Origin: Aliisedimentitalea scapharcae
GTDB lineage: Bacteria > Pseudomonadota > Alphaproteobacteria > Rhodobacterales > Rhodobacteraceae
Length of the DNA: 64,000 nt
Reading direction: 5' to 3'
Assembly: GCF_045277565.1 (NCBI RefSeq)
Contig: NZ_CP123584.1
Location: 1 to 64,000 of the forward strand
Shown here: positions 34,509 through 43,715 of the stretch, in pieces
How the letters are laid out: every line of letters starts with the position of its first letter
How positions within the stretch are numbered: the stretch's first letter is position 1
Position numbers and translations under genes: made by a program
The notes under the pieces: generated by a model
Told to the model about the DNA's origin: nothing
What the model saw: only the letters and a program-made list of their open reading frames with translations
The model's database searches: none

Positions 34509-36512
34509 GTGGGGCAAAAAGTGGAAACCTTTCTGAGATTTATACCTGCCTTGGGTCTTTTTGGACTTTTGGCCTGCTCTACGATTTTGTTGGTGCGCAT
34601 CGCGACAGTCTATGTGTCCGGCCGCGTTCACCGCATCCGAGCATCAGCGGAACTCATTGGCCTTCTGGTGGTTCTCGACATCACAATCGGCCCCGGGCTT
34701 CGCTTCCTCGGAGCTGACTCTCTTGTCGCGCCTGTGGAGAGAGCCGTTCTTGCTGCGACGGCCATCGGTGTTGCCTTTCTGTTGAACAGTGTAGTTCGCG
34801 TCGTCCTTTGGGATGGACTGCTCTCGGATCATGGCGAGCGGAAGGTCCCGGTCATTGTCACGGGAAGCGTTGGGGTTGCCATCTACCTTGCAGCCATCCT
34901 GCTGGTGATGCACTTTGTGTACGACGAGCCAATCGGAGGTTTGCTGGCAACCTCGGGCGTAGCGGCTCTGGTGCTGGGCTTTGCCGCGCAATCGACACTG
35001 AAGGAGGTCTTTTCCGGCGTTGCTCTCAACGCCACCCAGGCCTTGCGTATCGGTGACTATGTCGAGATCGACGGAGTGTATGGTCAAGTCCATGAGATCA
35101 ACTGGCGTTCGATTTCGGTCAAAAACCCGCATACCAACTCGCTCTACATCTTTCCCAACAGTGGCGTCGCTGACCGAACCATTCTGAACTTCAGCGAACC
35201 CACCAGTCGCTTTCGGTACTTCCTGACTTTCACTTTGGAACTGTCATCTCCTCCGGAACTGGCCATCCGCGCAATCGCAAGGGAGCTTGAGAATTCAAGG
35301 TTCGTTCGCCGCGACCCGAAACCCGACTTCAATATGCTCGGGTATACTAGTGAGGGGATTGAAGTGAGGGTTCGGTGGCACTTCGATGACGACGACCATT
35401 GGTGGGATGCACAGAACGAGATGGTCATGGCCATCTGGAGTGCGATGAGGAAGCATCGGCTGCGCATCGCGATCAACAGACATTGGCTGGGTACTGGCGA
35501 CGAGTGGGAGAAACTCGACCAGACCGGTGCAGCTGATTTCGGGAAGGACAAGGTCGCCGAACAGCTTGCGAAATCGGGACTCTTTGCGGAGTGCACTGAG
35601 AAAGATCTCTCCCAGCTGGCCAATTCCACAAGGGTCCTGTCGCTCAATCCACCGGCTTGCTTCTATGAGCCGAGAGAGCCGTCAGATGGGCTCTATTTCG
35701 TCCTTAGCGGGAATGTGGCGCTTTATCAGCCCGTAGACGAAGAAGAGTTGCACGAAATCAAAGTCGAAAACTGTCAGGAAGGCCAGATCTTTGGCTTGCA
35801 AAGTTTCCTGGAGTCGGCGCCCAGAAATTACCTCGCGCAAGCTGAAATATATTCAGTGGTGGCTCATATTCCTGACGAGGCCGTCCGAAAGTTGATATCC
35901 GATCATCCTGAAATTCACGGCAAACTTCAGGACGATCTCGCTGCTCGCGCTCAGCAACGCGAAAAAGATGCAAAAGTCGCCAAAAAAGAGCTGCTGGCAG
36001 CTCTGCACGCTGAAGAACGTCGCAAGCTTTCCGAAGAGCTACGACAGAACGTGGGAGAAATGCTGGAACGTCCGGCATTGCATCACTTCATGAGCCTTCT
36101 GTCATCCAAGGTTCGCCACGAAGATGTATTGAAGTCGACAATGGCAGGCGCTGCCATCATCGCTGCTTGCCGGGGCGATGTTGATGAGACTGAGGAACAG
36201 TTTCTCCGCAGAACGATGGCCGAGGCAGACTTGCTCAGACATATGAATATTGATCACGCAATGGAGTTGTTTCGCGATTTTGCGGCCGCAGAAGATGTTC
36301 TAGCCCGTGATGGTCAGGTCTTTGCTATGCTCGACCGGGCAAACGAGATGAAGGGCGGATCACAAATCGCCCACGCGATTGCCGTCGGGATGACGGGTGT
36401 TCACGGAACCCCGAACCAGAAGGAATGCGAGGCGCTCGTGGAAATCTCGAAACGGCTCGACCAGGAGGCGCCAAAATGGGCACTAAACGTCGAGGGAGAG
36501 CAGAATGGGTGA
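34509..36512 (+). CDS. MscS-like channel with cyclic-nucleotide-binding-like and TerB-like domains
   Basis: A 667-aa protein with about four N-terminal helices, an MscS pore helix (GVAALVLGFAAQSTLKEVFSG) and beta domain (LRIGDYVEIDGVYGQVHEI, IFPNSGVADRTILNF), then a cNMP-binding fold (about 350-465) and a TerB-like helical domain (about 520-600, AIIAACRGDVDETEEQFLRR). The MscS part would gate solute or ion flux. The cNMP cassette has GLQSFLESAPRNYLA, keeping Arg but not the usual Glu. GTG 34509 is used (GTG 34521 possible). Overlaps the SLOG gene by 8 bp. Confidence 0.85.
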   Translation: MGQKVETFLRFIPALGLFGLLACSTILLVRIATVYVSGRVHRIRASAELIGLLVVLDITIGPGLRFLGADSLVAPVERAVLAATAIGVAFLLNSVVRVVLWDGLLSDHGERKVPVIVTGSVGVAIYLAAILLVMHFVYDEPIGGLLATSGVAALVLGFAAQSTLKEVFSGVALNATQALRIGDYVEIDGVYGQVHEINWRSISVKNPHTNSLYIFPNSGVADRTILNFSEPTSRFRYFLTFTLELSSPPELAIRAIARELENSRFVRRDPKPDFNMLGYTSEGIEVRVRWHFDDDDHWWDAQNEMVMAIWSAMRKHRLRIAINRHWLGTGDEWEKLDQTGAADFGKDKVAEQLAKSGLFAECTEKDLSQLANSTRVLSLNPPACFYEPREPSDGLYFVLSGNVALYQPVDEEELHEIKVENCQEGQIFGLQSFLESAPRNYLAQAEIYSVVAHIPDEAVRKLISDHPEIHGKLQDDLAARAQQREKDAKVAKKELLAALHAEERRKLSEELRQNVGEMLERPALHHFMSLLSSKVRHEDVLKSTMAGAAIIAACRGDVDETEEQFLRRTMAEADLLRHMNIDHAMELFRDFAAAEDVLARDGQVFAMLDRANEMKGGSQIAHAIAVGMTGVHGTPNQKECEALVEISKRLDQEAPKWALNVEGEQNG

Positions 36513-38241
36513 CGGAGTGGCAAAATCAGGGTTTGTCTTCACAATTGGTCTTACAGGGCACCGTGACATTCATCCTGAAGCCGTTGCCGACATACGCGCG
36601 GCGCTAAAAAATGAGCTCGAGGCTATGGGGGAGCGGTTTGAGGCCCTTCCAGTTGAGCTTGTCACTGGATTGGCTCAGGGCGCCGATACACTCGCCACCG
36701 AGGTTGCGCTTGAGATCGGATTGCCCGTGCGCGCGGTTCTGCCGATGCCCCGCGCGCTCTACGAGGCTGACTTTGAGGGCGAAGCCCATTCCAACCTAAT
36801 CAGACTTTTGGATGACGCGCGCGTCAAAGTGCAGGAGTTACCACTCCCTGACGGGACCGGGGAGGACGACTGCAAAGAGGGCGCGGCTCGTGATGCCCTC
36901 TACGCGCGGCTCATGGATTACCTTGTCAGGCGTTCGAATGTCCTAGTTGCTCTTTGGGATGGAGAGGTGACGGGTCTGACTGGCGGATCGTCCGACGTTG
37001 TCGTTCGCTACCTCTCTGGTTCAGAGCCGCAGGCACGGCAGGCCCGCAAACTCGAAGCGGTTGTCGACGCCGGGTTGGCAGATGATCGGTCAGACCTCGC
37101 GATCTGGATCGAAGTCCCCAGGCAGACGGATGAGCTTGAACAGGGGGACGTGCAGACAAGCTATCTGGTACAGGCGGGTGCTACGGGCCTTATCTGCCGC
37201 CTGCCGGATATCCCTGATTTCGTAGAGGAGCGTTGGCGCGAGTTTGACCAGTATGCCCTCGAGCGGGACACAGAAATCGGCACCGATCTGACTGCCTATC
37301 CGATCTCTGCGCCCGATGATGTCAAGATATCAGAGGTCGCCTCGTCGATCGACGTGGATTTCGTACGTGCAGATCAACTTGCCCTCGCAAATCAACGTCA
37401 ATCGGATCGTCTCTTTAAGCTCTTTGGGCTCATGGCAGCCCTGATGGGGCTGACATTTCTGCTCTATGCGAAGATTGCCGCACTGAAACTGTTTCTCATC
37501 GCTTATGTGGCTCTCTTCGCAGGAGGTTTCTTAATTTTTGCCATCGGTTCAAGGCGCAGGTGGTTTGGACGTCACCTCGCTTTCCGCGCGCTGGCCGAGG
37601 CACTCCGCATCCGCTTCTTCCTTGTCTTGTCCGGAGGTGGTGCAACAGGCCAGACGCGGCGCCTCTTGCGACTGACCGGTATCGAGCGTTTCAAGGGCTT
37701 TGGATGGATTGGCGATGCAATCCGATGCACAGAACCATTGACCTACGAAAGCACAGTGCACGCAAAAGAAAGAGTTGCGGCGGTTTCGGAAAGGTGGGTC
37801 AAGGATCAAGCGGCCTACTTCTCGCGAAAGCATCACCAGTTGCATGGTGAGCACGAGCGTCTTGAAACAGTAAAGAAGTATCTGTTTCTCGCAGCGTTTC
37901 TCGGTGCCGTCTCGCTGCTCTTCTTCAAGAAGTCACTCTACGGTTTCCATATCGGCGACCTCGATGGCAAGACCCTCGTGGTCTTCCTCATGGGCCTCTT
38001 GCCGCTTTGGCTTGCCGTTTGGGAAATCTACCAAACGAAAATGGCAATACGTGAGTTGCTTTGGCAGTACGCAAACCAGGGAGAGTTGTTCGAGCTCGCT
38101 GAACGGCGTCTCGAGGCGATTTCTGATCCTATTCACGCACAAGATGTGATTTCGGATTTGGCGGAACGTTCTCTCATGGATGTGGTCCAGTGGAGCGCGC
38201 ACCGCTACCACCGTGAACACGAACCGCCGTCGGCCGGATGA
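36505..38241 (+). CDS. SLOG-domain protein with four transmembrane helices
   Basis: A 578-aa protein. Residues 10-240 show a SLOG/Rossmann pattern: FTIGLTGHRDIHPEAV, ELVTGLAQGADTLATEV, AVLPMPRALYEADF and LVALWDGEVTGLTGGSSDVV. SLOG domains are thought to bind nucleotide-derived ligands. Two hairpin pairs of helices follow at about 315-360 and 455-520, with a soluble segment between. The build (ligand sensor plus membrane domain) resembles effectors of nucleotide-signal immunity systems. Start overlaps the channel stop; stop overlaps the next gene by ATGA. Confidence 0.75.
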   Translation: MGDGVAKSGFVFTIGLTGHRDIHPEAVADIRAALKNELEAMGERFEALPVELVTGLAQGADTLATEVALEIGLPVRAVLPMPRALYEADFEGEAHSNLIRLLDDARVKVQELPLPDGTGEDDCKEGAARDALYARLMDYLVRRSNVLVALWDGEVTGLTGGSSDVVVRYLSGSEPQARQARKLEAVVDAGLADDRSDLAIWIEVPRQTDELEQGDVQTSYLVQAGATGLICRLPDIPDFVEERWREFDQYALERDTEIGTDLTAYPISAPDDVKISEVASSIDVDFVRADQLALANQRQSDRLFKLFGLMAALMGLTFLLYAKIAALKLFLIAYVALFAGGFLIFAIGSRRRWFGRHLAFRALAEALRIRFFLVLSGGGATGQTRRLLRLTGIERFKGFGWIGDAIRCTEPLTYESTVHAKERVAAVSERWVKDQAAYFSRKHHQLHGEHERLETVKKYLFLAAFLGAVSLLFFKKSLYGFHIGDLDGKTLVVFLMGLLPLWLAVWEIYQTKMAIRELLWQYANQGELFELAERRLEAISDPIHAQDVISDLAERSLMDVVQWSAHRYHREHEPPSAG

Positions 38242-39734
38242 CTGAGGAAGTGGCACATGTCAGCGATTTCAAAGCGCAGCTTTCAAAGTTGCGCCACGAT
38301 CTTCGCACGCCCGTTGGCCATATCATCGGCTATGCCGAAATGATCGAGGAAGATCTGCCGCCTGATCTCCTGAAGACATTTTCGGGAGACCTGCAAGCAA
38401 TCCAGAATGCAGGTCAAAAAATGCTTGCCCTTATAGAAGATTTCCTGGGCGCTTCGACGGTCTCGCCTGAAGAGGTCAATGTAGGTGACGCTCAGTTTCA
38501 GTTTCGAATGCAACTCAACCACATAAAAGGGTATTCGGAAATGATCTTCGAGGAGGCGACAGACCTCGACGAAGCTGAGTTCATATCTGACCTGGAAAAT
38601 ATCGCCGAAGCGGGGCGAGCGGCGCTAAGTCTCGTAGATGCCATCCCGCAACGTTTGCTCGAAAAGAACACCAATAAAAAAACCGCCCCGAAGAAACAAG
38701 GCAAACGCTCTCCGCGACAAGACATCTCGATAGTCAACAGCCAAATCGGGCAAGGAGGCGAACTCTTGCTGGTCGACGACGACCCGTCAAACCGTGAATT
38801 GCTCAGGCGGCGTGTCAAACGCATGGGCTATTCGGCACGGGCGGTGTCCAGCGGTGAAGAAGCCCTTGCCCTGCTTGAGACCGATCGATTTGATCTTGTC
38901 CTGCTTGATTACATGATGCCCGGCCTGACTGGCCTTGAGACACTGCAGCGAATGAAGGCGTCTTCTCGCCTGCGCACGATCCCGGTGATCATGCTATCTG
39001 CGTCTGACGACATTGAAATGATGGTCGACTGTATCCTTCAGGGTGCCGAAGACTACATTTTCAAACCGTTCAATCCGATCCTGCTTCAAGCGCGGATCAG
39101 CGCGTGTCTTGAAAAGGTTCGTCTGCGTCAGAACATCTCAAAGCAGTTCCGCATTTTTATCTCATCACCGGGTGACGTCATTCCCGAGAGGCGAGTGGCA
39201 AAAACTGTGATTGGGCGTCTTAACGAAGAGTTCTTTGGGCGTGCCTATCTCATCCCAATCCTCTGGGAAGAGGAGCCCATGCTGGCTTCTGAGACCTTCC
39301 AGGCTCAGATCCACCCTCCTCATGAGACGGAAATCTATGTTGGTATTCTTTGGTCTCGCATCGGCTCGCCTCTACCCGATACAATCCTGAGACCGAACGG
39401 TACCCGGTACGAGTCCGGTACGGCATTCGAATTCGAGGACGCGCTGAGTGGTTTCAAGCAGCAAGGCTCTCCGGAGATGCTTCTCTACCGAAAGCAGGGG
39501 GCGCCGACGTTGTCGCTCGAGGATCGTGACGTTGTTCTCGACAGGCTCGACCAGATCGACAAGCTCACCCGGTATCTCGATCGCTGGCTGATTGGCGATG
39601 ACGGCTCCTATATTGGGGCTTTTCATATGTTCGAAACTGAAGAACAACTCGACACGATGCTCGAGATGCACCTGCGAAAACTCGTTGAGGCTCGGCTGGC
39701 ACAGGATCCATCGGCGGAAACAGACGCCGCCTGA
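38238..39734 (+). CDS. DHp-DHp-REC-DUF4062 signalling protein without ATPase
   Basis: A 498-aa soluble protein with an unusual order. Residues 10-70 form a histidine-kinase dimerisation domain (LRHDLRTPVGHIIGYAEMIE, His19). A second copy (FQFRMQLNHIKGYSEMI, about 90-130) has lost the His. A Lys-rich linker precedes a REC domain (about 172-290; LLVDDDPSNRE, phospho-Asp in LLDYMMPG, Lys in YIFKPF). The C-terminus (about 305-420) is DUF4062: FRIFISSPGDVIPERRVAK, GILWSRIGSPLPD, GTAFEFEDAL. No ATP-binding kinase domain exists, so phosphate must come from elsewhere, perhaps the hybrid kinase at 43716. Confidence 0.8.
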   Translation: MTEEVAHVSDFKAQLSKLRHDLRTPVGHIIGYAEMIEEDLPPDLLKTFSGDLQAIQNAGQKMLALIEDFLGASTVSPEEVNVGDAQFQFRMQLNHIKGYSEMIFEEATDLDEAEFISDLENIAEAGRAALSLVDAIPQRLLEKNTNKKTAPKKQGKRSPRQDISIVNSQIGQGGELLLVDDDPSNRELLRRRVKRMGYSARAVSSGEEALALLETDRFDLVLLDYMMPGLTGLETLQRMKASSRLRTIPVIMLSASDDIEMMVDCILQGAEDYIFKPFNPILLQARISACLEKVRLRQNISKQFRIFISSPGDVIPERRVAKTVIGRLNEEFFGRAYLIPILWEEEPMLASETFQAQIHPPHETEIYVGILWSRIGSPLPDTILRPNGTRYESGTAFEFEDALSGFKQQGSPEMLLYRKQGAPTLSLEDRDVVLDRLDQIDKLTRYLDRWLIGDDGSYIGAFHMFETEEQLDTMLEMHLRKLVEARLAQDPSAETDAA

Positions 39735-39780
39735 AGCTTCTTGCCGTTGATCTGGATAAGAAAAAGAAAGGGAAGACAAG

Positions 39781-40146
39781 ATGGCGAAAATTCTTCTGGT
39801 TGAAGACAATGAGATGAACCGAGACATGCTGTCTCGCAGACTCAAGAAGAAAGGCTACGAAGTCGTGATGGCATTTGACGGCCAGCGCGGTGTCGAGATG
39901 GCCTCAGAAGAAAGCCCCGACATAATACTGCTCGATATGAGCCTTCCGGTGATGGATGGCTGGGACGCTGCACGGCACCTCAAAGCCAGCGACCAAACAA
40001 AGAGCATACCGATTATCGCGCTGACAGCACATGCTATGGCCGGTGATCGAGACAAAGCCCTGGGTGCCGGCTGCGATGATTATGACACCAAGCCGGTCGA
40101 CTTAAAGCGACTTCTAGAAAAGATTGAAGGTTGGCTTAACGCGTGA
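39781..40146 (+). CDS. Single-domain response regulator (DivK-like)
   Basis: A 121-aa stand-alone receiver: KILLVEDNEMNRDMLSRRL, the phospho-Asp in DIILLDMSLPVMDGW (about Asp53), Thr in IIALTAHAM and Lys in DYDTKPVDL. No output domain. Such proteins act as phosphate shuttles between kinases and acceptors. ATG follows GGGAAGACAAG. It lies between the DUF4062 protein and the Amt genes and probably relays between them and the hybrid kinase. Confidence 0.9.
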   Translation: MAKILLVEDNEMNRDMLSRRLKKKGYEVVMAFDGQRGVEMASEESPDIILLDMSLPVMDGWDAARHLKASDQTKSIPIIALTAHAMAGDRDKALGAGCDDYDTKPVDLKRLLEKIEGWLNA

Positions 40147-40189
40147 TGATGCACGGTACTCATATCCGCAAGCTCTGGCAGTTCGTCTG

Positions 40190-41440
40190 ATGGCGAACAT
40201 TGATCTGCTCTGGGTCATTTTTGCCAGTGCGCTGGTCTTCCTGATGCAGGGTGGTTTCCTGTGCCTAGAGAGCGGGATGACCCGCTCAAAAAACAGCATC
40301 AACGTCGCCATCAAGAACCTCGCAGATTTCTGTCTGTCCACGCTGGTGTTCTGGGCTGTCGGCTTCGGGCTGATGTTCGGGCTGAGTTACAAAGGGTGGA
40401 TCGGGTTGGACCTGTTCTCCCTCGACTTCGCCAAGGCGCCCCCGTCTCTTGCGGTGTTTTTCCTATTCCAGGTGATGTTTTGCGGGGCCGCGGTCACGAT
40501 CCTCTCTGGGATCGTCGCAGAGAGGATGAAGTTCGGCGCCTATCTCTTTGTCGCGGTGATCGTCTCGGGGCTTCTCTATCCCATTGCGGGCCATTGGAGT
40601 TGGGCCGACCTTGACGGCGCTGGCGGATCAGGCTGGCTTGCGGATTTGGGGTTTGTGGATTTTGCCGGGTCGACGGTGGTTCACAGCGTTGGCGGCTGGG
40701 CTGGTCTCGCGCTCGTCTTGATTATTGGCCCGCGCTTGGGGCGCTTTGATGACGGCTCGGGCGCGCAGACCATCACCCCGTCGAACATGCCGACCGCCAC
40801 GCTTGGCGCTCTTCTTCTCTTCATCGGCTGGCTCGGCTTCAACGGTGGCAGCACCTTGGTGCTGGATGACACCGTGCCGTCGATCCTGATCAACACAGTC
40901 GTTGGGGGATGCGTCGGTGCCATTTCGGCCGGAGGTCTGCGATATGCGGTCAACCAGCGGCTTGACGTGGATCAGTTCATCAATGGCGCACTGGGTGGGC
41001 TAGTCGCCGTTACCGCGAATTGTTTCGCCGTCTCGACAGGGTCCGCTGCCTTGATTGGCCTGGTTGGAGGCATGATCGTCGTCTTTGTCAGCCAACTTCT
41101 GGAGATCCTGAAGATCGATGATGCGGTTGGCGCAATTCCAGTGCACCTGGGGGCCGGGATATGGGGCACGCTGGCAACTGGGTTCTACGGGGATCTTGAA
41201 ACCCTCGGCACGGGGCTGAGCCGCCTGGAACAAGTCGGCGTTCAGGGGCTCGGTGTCCTTGTCTACGGCATCTGGACCTTCGGAATGGCCTATCTGGTCT
41301 TCTCGGCTGGCAACGCAGCTTTCCGGTTCAGGGTGAGTGAAGAGGAAGAGATCGCCGGGCTCAATATCTCGGAACATGGGATGCAGCACGAAAGTGAGAT
41401 GCAGACTGCAGAAGGACGTTCATTGGAGAGCGCCGGATGA
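40190..41440 (+). CDS. amt: Ammonium transporter Amt, copy 1
   Basis: A 416-aa, 11-helix Amt/Rh channel that conducts ammonium. The first pore His is in GSTVVHSVGGWAGLA and the second in VGAIPVHLGAGIWG. Start ATG 40190 gives MANIDLLWVIFASALVFL, the usual outer helix. The tail ends SEEEEIAGLNISEHG, a form often seen in Amt proteins tied to signalling domains. Residues from about 145 to 343 are encoded by DNA almost identical to copy 2. Confidence 0.95.
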   Translation: MANIDLLWVIFASALVFLMQGGFLCLESGMTRSKNSINVAIKNLADFCLSTLVFWAVGFGLMFGLSYKGWIGLDLFSLDFAKAPPSLAVFFLFQVMFCGAAVTILSGIVAERMKFGAYLFVAVIVSGLLYPIAGHWSWADLDGAGGSGWLADLGFVDFAGSTVVHSVGGWAGLALVLIIGPRLGRFDDGSGAQTITPSNMPTATLGALLLFIGWLGFNGGSTLVLDDTVPSILINTVVGGCVGAISAGGLRYAVNQRLDVDQFINGALGGLVAVTANCFAVSTGSAALIGLVGGMIVVFVSQLLEILKIDDAVGAIPVHLGAGIWGTLATGFYGDLETLGTGLSRLEQVGVQGLGVLVYGIWTFGMAYLVFSAGNAAFRFRVSEEEEIAGLNISEHGMQHESEMQTAEGRSLESAG

Positions 41441-41516
41441 AACTTCTGCACGCTCGAAATGTCGCGACTGAATGGCAGCTGCAAAGCCACCACTTCTTCC
41501 GGCGGAGGGTCGGTTG

Positions 41517-42764
41517 ATGCAGGACATTGATCTTTTTTGGGTGATCATCGCCAGTACCCTATTGTTCTTGATGCAGGCGGGCTTTCTTTGCCTCGAAACG
41601 GGAATGACCCGTTCGAAGAACAACATCAACGTCGCGATCAAGAACTTCTGCGATTTCTGTGTCTCGGCCCTGGCATTCTGGCTCGTGGGCTTCGGACTGA
41701 TGTATGGCCTGAGCTATCAGGGGTGGATCGGGTTGGACCTGTTCTCCCTCGACTTCGCCAAGGCGCCCCCGTCTCTTGCGGTGTTTTTCCTGTTCCAGGT
41801 GATGCTGTGCGTGACGTCGGTCACGATCCTCTCTGGGATCGTCGCAGAGCGGATGAAGTTCGGTGCATATCTCTTTGCTGCTTTGATCGTGTCCGGGCTT
41901 CTCTATCCCGTTGCAGGTCACTGGAGTTGGGCCGGTCGCATTGCAGAAGGATCAGGCTGGCTTGCGGATTTGGGGTTTGTGGATTTTGCCGGGTCGACGG
42001 TGGTTCACAGCGTTGGCGGCTGGGCTGGTCTCGCGCTCGTCTTGATTATTGGCCCGCGCTTGGGGCGCTTTGATGACGGCTCGGGCGCGCAGACCATCAC
42101 CCCGTCGAACATGCCGACCGCCACGCTTGGCGCTCTTCTTCTCTTCATCGGCTGGCTCGGCTTCAACGGTGGCAGCACCTTGGTGCTGGATGACACCGTG
42201 CCGTCGATCCTGATCAACACAGTCGTTGGGGGATGCGTCGGTGCCATTTCGGCCGGAGGTCTGCGATATGCGGTCAACCAGCGGCTTGACGTGGATCAGT
42301 TCATCAATGGCGCACTGGGTGGGCTAGTCGCCGTTACCGCGAATTGTTTCGCCGTCTCGACAGGGTCCGCTGCCTTGATTGGCCTGGTTGGAGGCATGAT
42401 TGTCGTCTTTGTCAGCCAACTTCTGGAGATCCTGAAGATCGATGATGCGGTTGGCGCAATTCCAGTGCACCTGGGGGCCGGGATATGGGGCACGCTGGCA
42501 ACTGGGTTCTACGGGGATCTTGAAACCCTCGGCACGGGGCTGAACCGCCTAGAACAGATCGGTGCCCAAGTTCTGGGCGTGCTTGTCTATGGCATCTGGA
42601 CCTTCGGTATGGCCTATCTGGTCTTCTCGGCTGGCAACGCAGCTTTCCGGTTCAGGGTGAGTGAAGAGGAAGAGATCGCCGGGCTCAATATCTCGGAGCT
42701 AGGGATTCATCAGGAAAGTGAGCTGCAAGCTTCAATAGCAACGCCCGACGGAACACTGCAATGA
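41517..42764 (+). CDS. amt: Ammonium transporter Amt, copy 2
   Basis: A 415-aa paralogue of copy 1 with the same pore histidines and tail. ATG 41517 follows GGCGGAGGGTCGG. From 41949 to 42543 (595 bp) it matches copy 1 with a single visible difference, while the first 400 bp differ at many sites. Its stop overlaps the next start (ATGA at 42761), which couples it to the PilJ-N gene. Confidence 0.95.
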   Translation: MQDIDLFWVIIASTLLFLMQAGFLCLETGMTRSKNNINVAIKNFCDFCVSALAFWLVGFGLMYGLSYQGWIGLDLFSLDFAKAPPSLAVFFLFQVMLCVTSVTILSGIVAERMKFGAYLFAALIVSGLLYPVAGHWSWAGRIAEGSGWLADLGFVDFAGSTVVHSVGGWAGLALVLIIGPRLGRFDDGSGAQTITPSNMPTATLGALLLFIGWLGFNGGSTLVLDDTVPSILINTVVGGCVGAISAGGLRYAVNQRLDVDQFINGALGGLVAVTANCFAVSTGSAALIGLVGGMIVVFVSQLLEILKIDDAVGAIPVHLGAGIWGTLATGFYGDLETLGTGLNRLEQIGAQVLGVLVYGIWTFGMAYLVFSAGNAAFRFRVSEEEEIAGLNISELGIHQESELQASIATPDGTLQ

Positions 42765-43702
42765 AAAAGAACTCTGTCTGCAAAACGGGAAATAGTGGAA
42801 TGGAGTCTTCCCAGAAGCCCTTCAAACGCCGGGCGCTACTCATGGGCGGGGGCGTCTTTGCCTCGATGCTTTTGGTACATCCGACGAATCTGCTCGCGCA
42901 AGCAGAGCGTTCTGATGGGCCTCGCAGAATCAACTTGTCAGGCCGCCAGCGGATGCTGATCCAGCGAGCTGGAAAGTTTGTTTGTCTTGCCTATCAAAAC
43001 CCCGATCCAGCCCCACTTCTTGCGGCCGCTGCAGAGACACTGGCACTGCATCAGACAACCGAAGCTGGGTTGAAGGACGGAGACGACGAGCTCGGACTTG
43101 AGCCGGAAACTAATGCCTCGGTTTTGAGTGCGCTGACACGAGCGAACAATGCCTTCGCCCCGTATGGCCAGACGATCCGTGATGCGATCGAGGGCCGACG
43201 CGTCGAGCAAGAGCATCTTCAGGCGATTTCGGACCTGAACGGTCCTGCGCTTGCCGATATGGATGCCGCGGTCAACTTGATCGAGAGGGTCTACAAAAGC
43301 GCAGAGCTATCCGAACAGATGGCGATGCTCATTAATATCTCCGGTCGACAACGAATGTTCACCCAAAGACTTGTTTTGCTGCTGTGCCTGTCGCGCAGCG
43401 GGTTAGCCTCTTCAGACACCCGCGAAGAACTCTTCAGAACTATGAACAGGTTCAACATATCGCTGAACATTCTGAACCGCGTGACACCAGGCGCGCTCCG
43501 GGACTCAAAATCACGGCCTATCATCGAACGTCTCAACTCACTTCAAGGTGACTGGGCGGCGCTTAGGGAGCGTATCTCGACGACCCTGCGGATCACAGAA
43601 GATGGGTCCGTAGAAGATATCCTGCATGTCAACGAAAGAGCGGAAGAACTTCTCAACAGGATGAACGCAATAGTTCTGCTCTATGAAGAGGCGGCCGAAT
43701 GA
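42761..43702 (+). CDS. PilJ-N (nitrate/nitrite-sensor-like) domain protein, exported
   Basis: A 313-aa protein. The N-terminus KRRALLMGGGVFASMLLVHP with an RR pair and Ala-rich end suggests a Tat-type or Sec signal, cut near LLAQAE. Two repeats follow with the PilJ/NarX signature: LSGRQRMLIQRAGKFVCLA (about 48-66) and ISGRQRMFTQRLVLLLCLS (about 193-211). In NarX-type sensors this P-box binds nitrate or nitrite. No transmembrane or output domain follows, so it may be a periplasmic ligand-binding partner of the hybrid kinase 13 bp downstream. Confidence 0.75.
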   Translation: MKKNSVCKTGNSGMESSQKPFKRRALLMGGGVFASMLLVHPTNLLAQAERSDGPRRINLSGRQRMLIQRAGKFVCLAYQNPDPAPLLAAAAETLALHQTTEAGLKDGDDELGLEPETNASVLSALTRANNAFAPYGQTIRDAIEGRRVEQEHLQAISDLNGPALADMDAAVNLIERVYKSAELSEQMAMLINISGRQRMFTQRLVLLLCLSRSGLASSDTREELFRTMNRFNISLNILNRVTPGALRDSKSRPIIERLNSLQGDWAALRERISTTLRITEDGSVEDILHVNERAEELLNRMNAIVLLYEEAAE

Positions 43703-43715
43703 AGGGAACCCAGAT

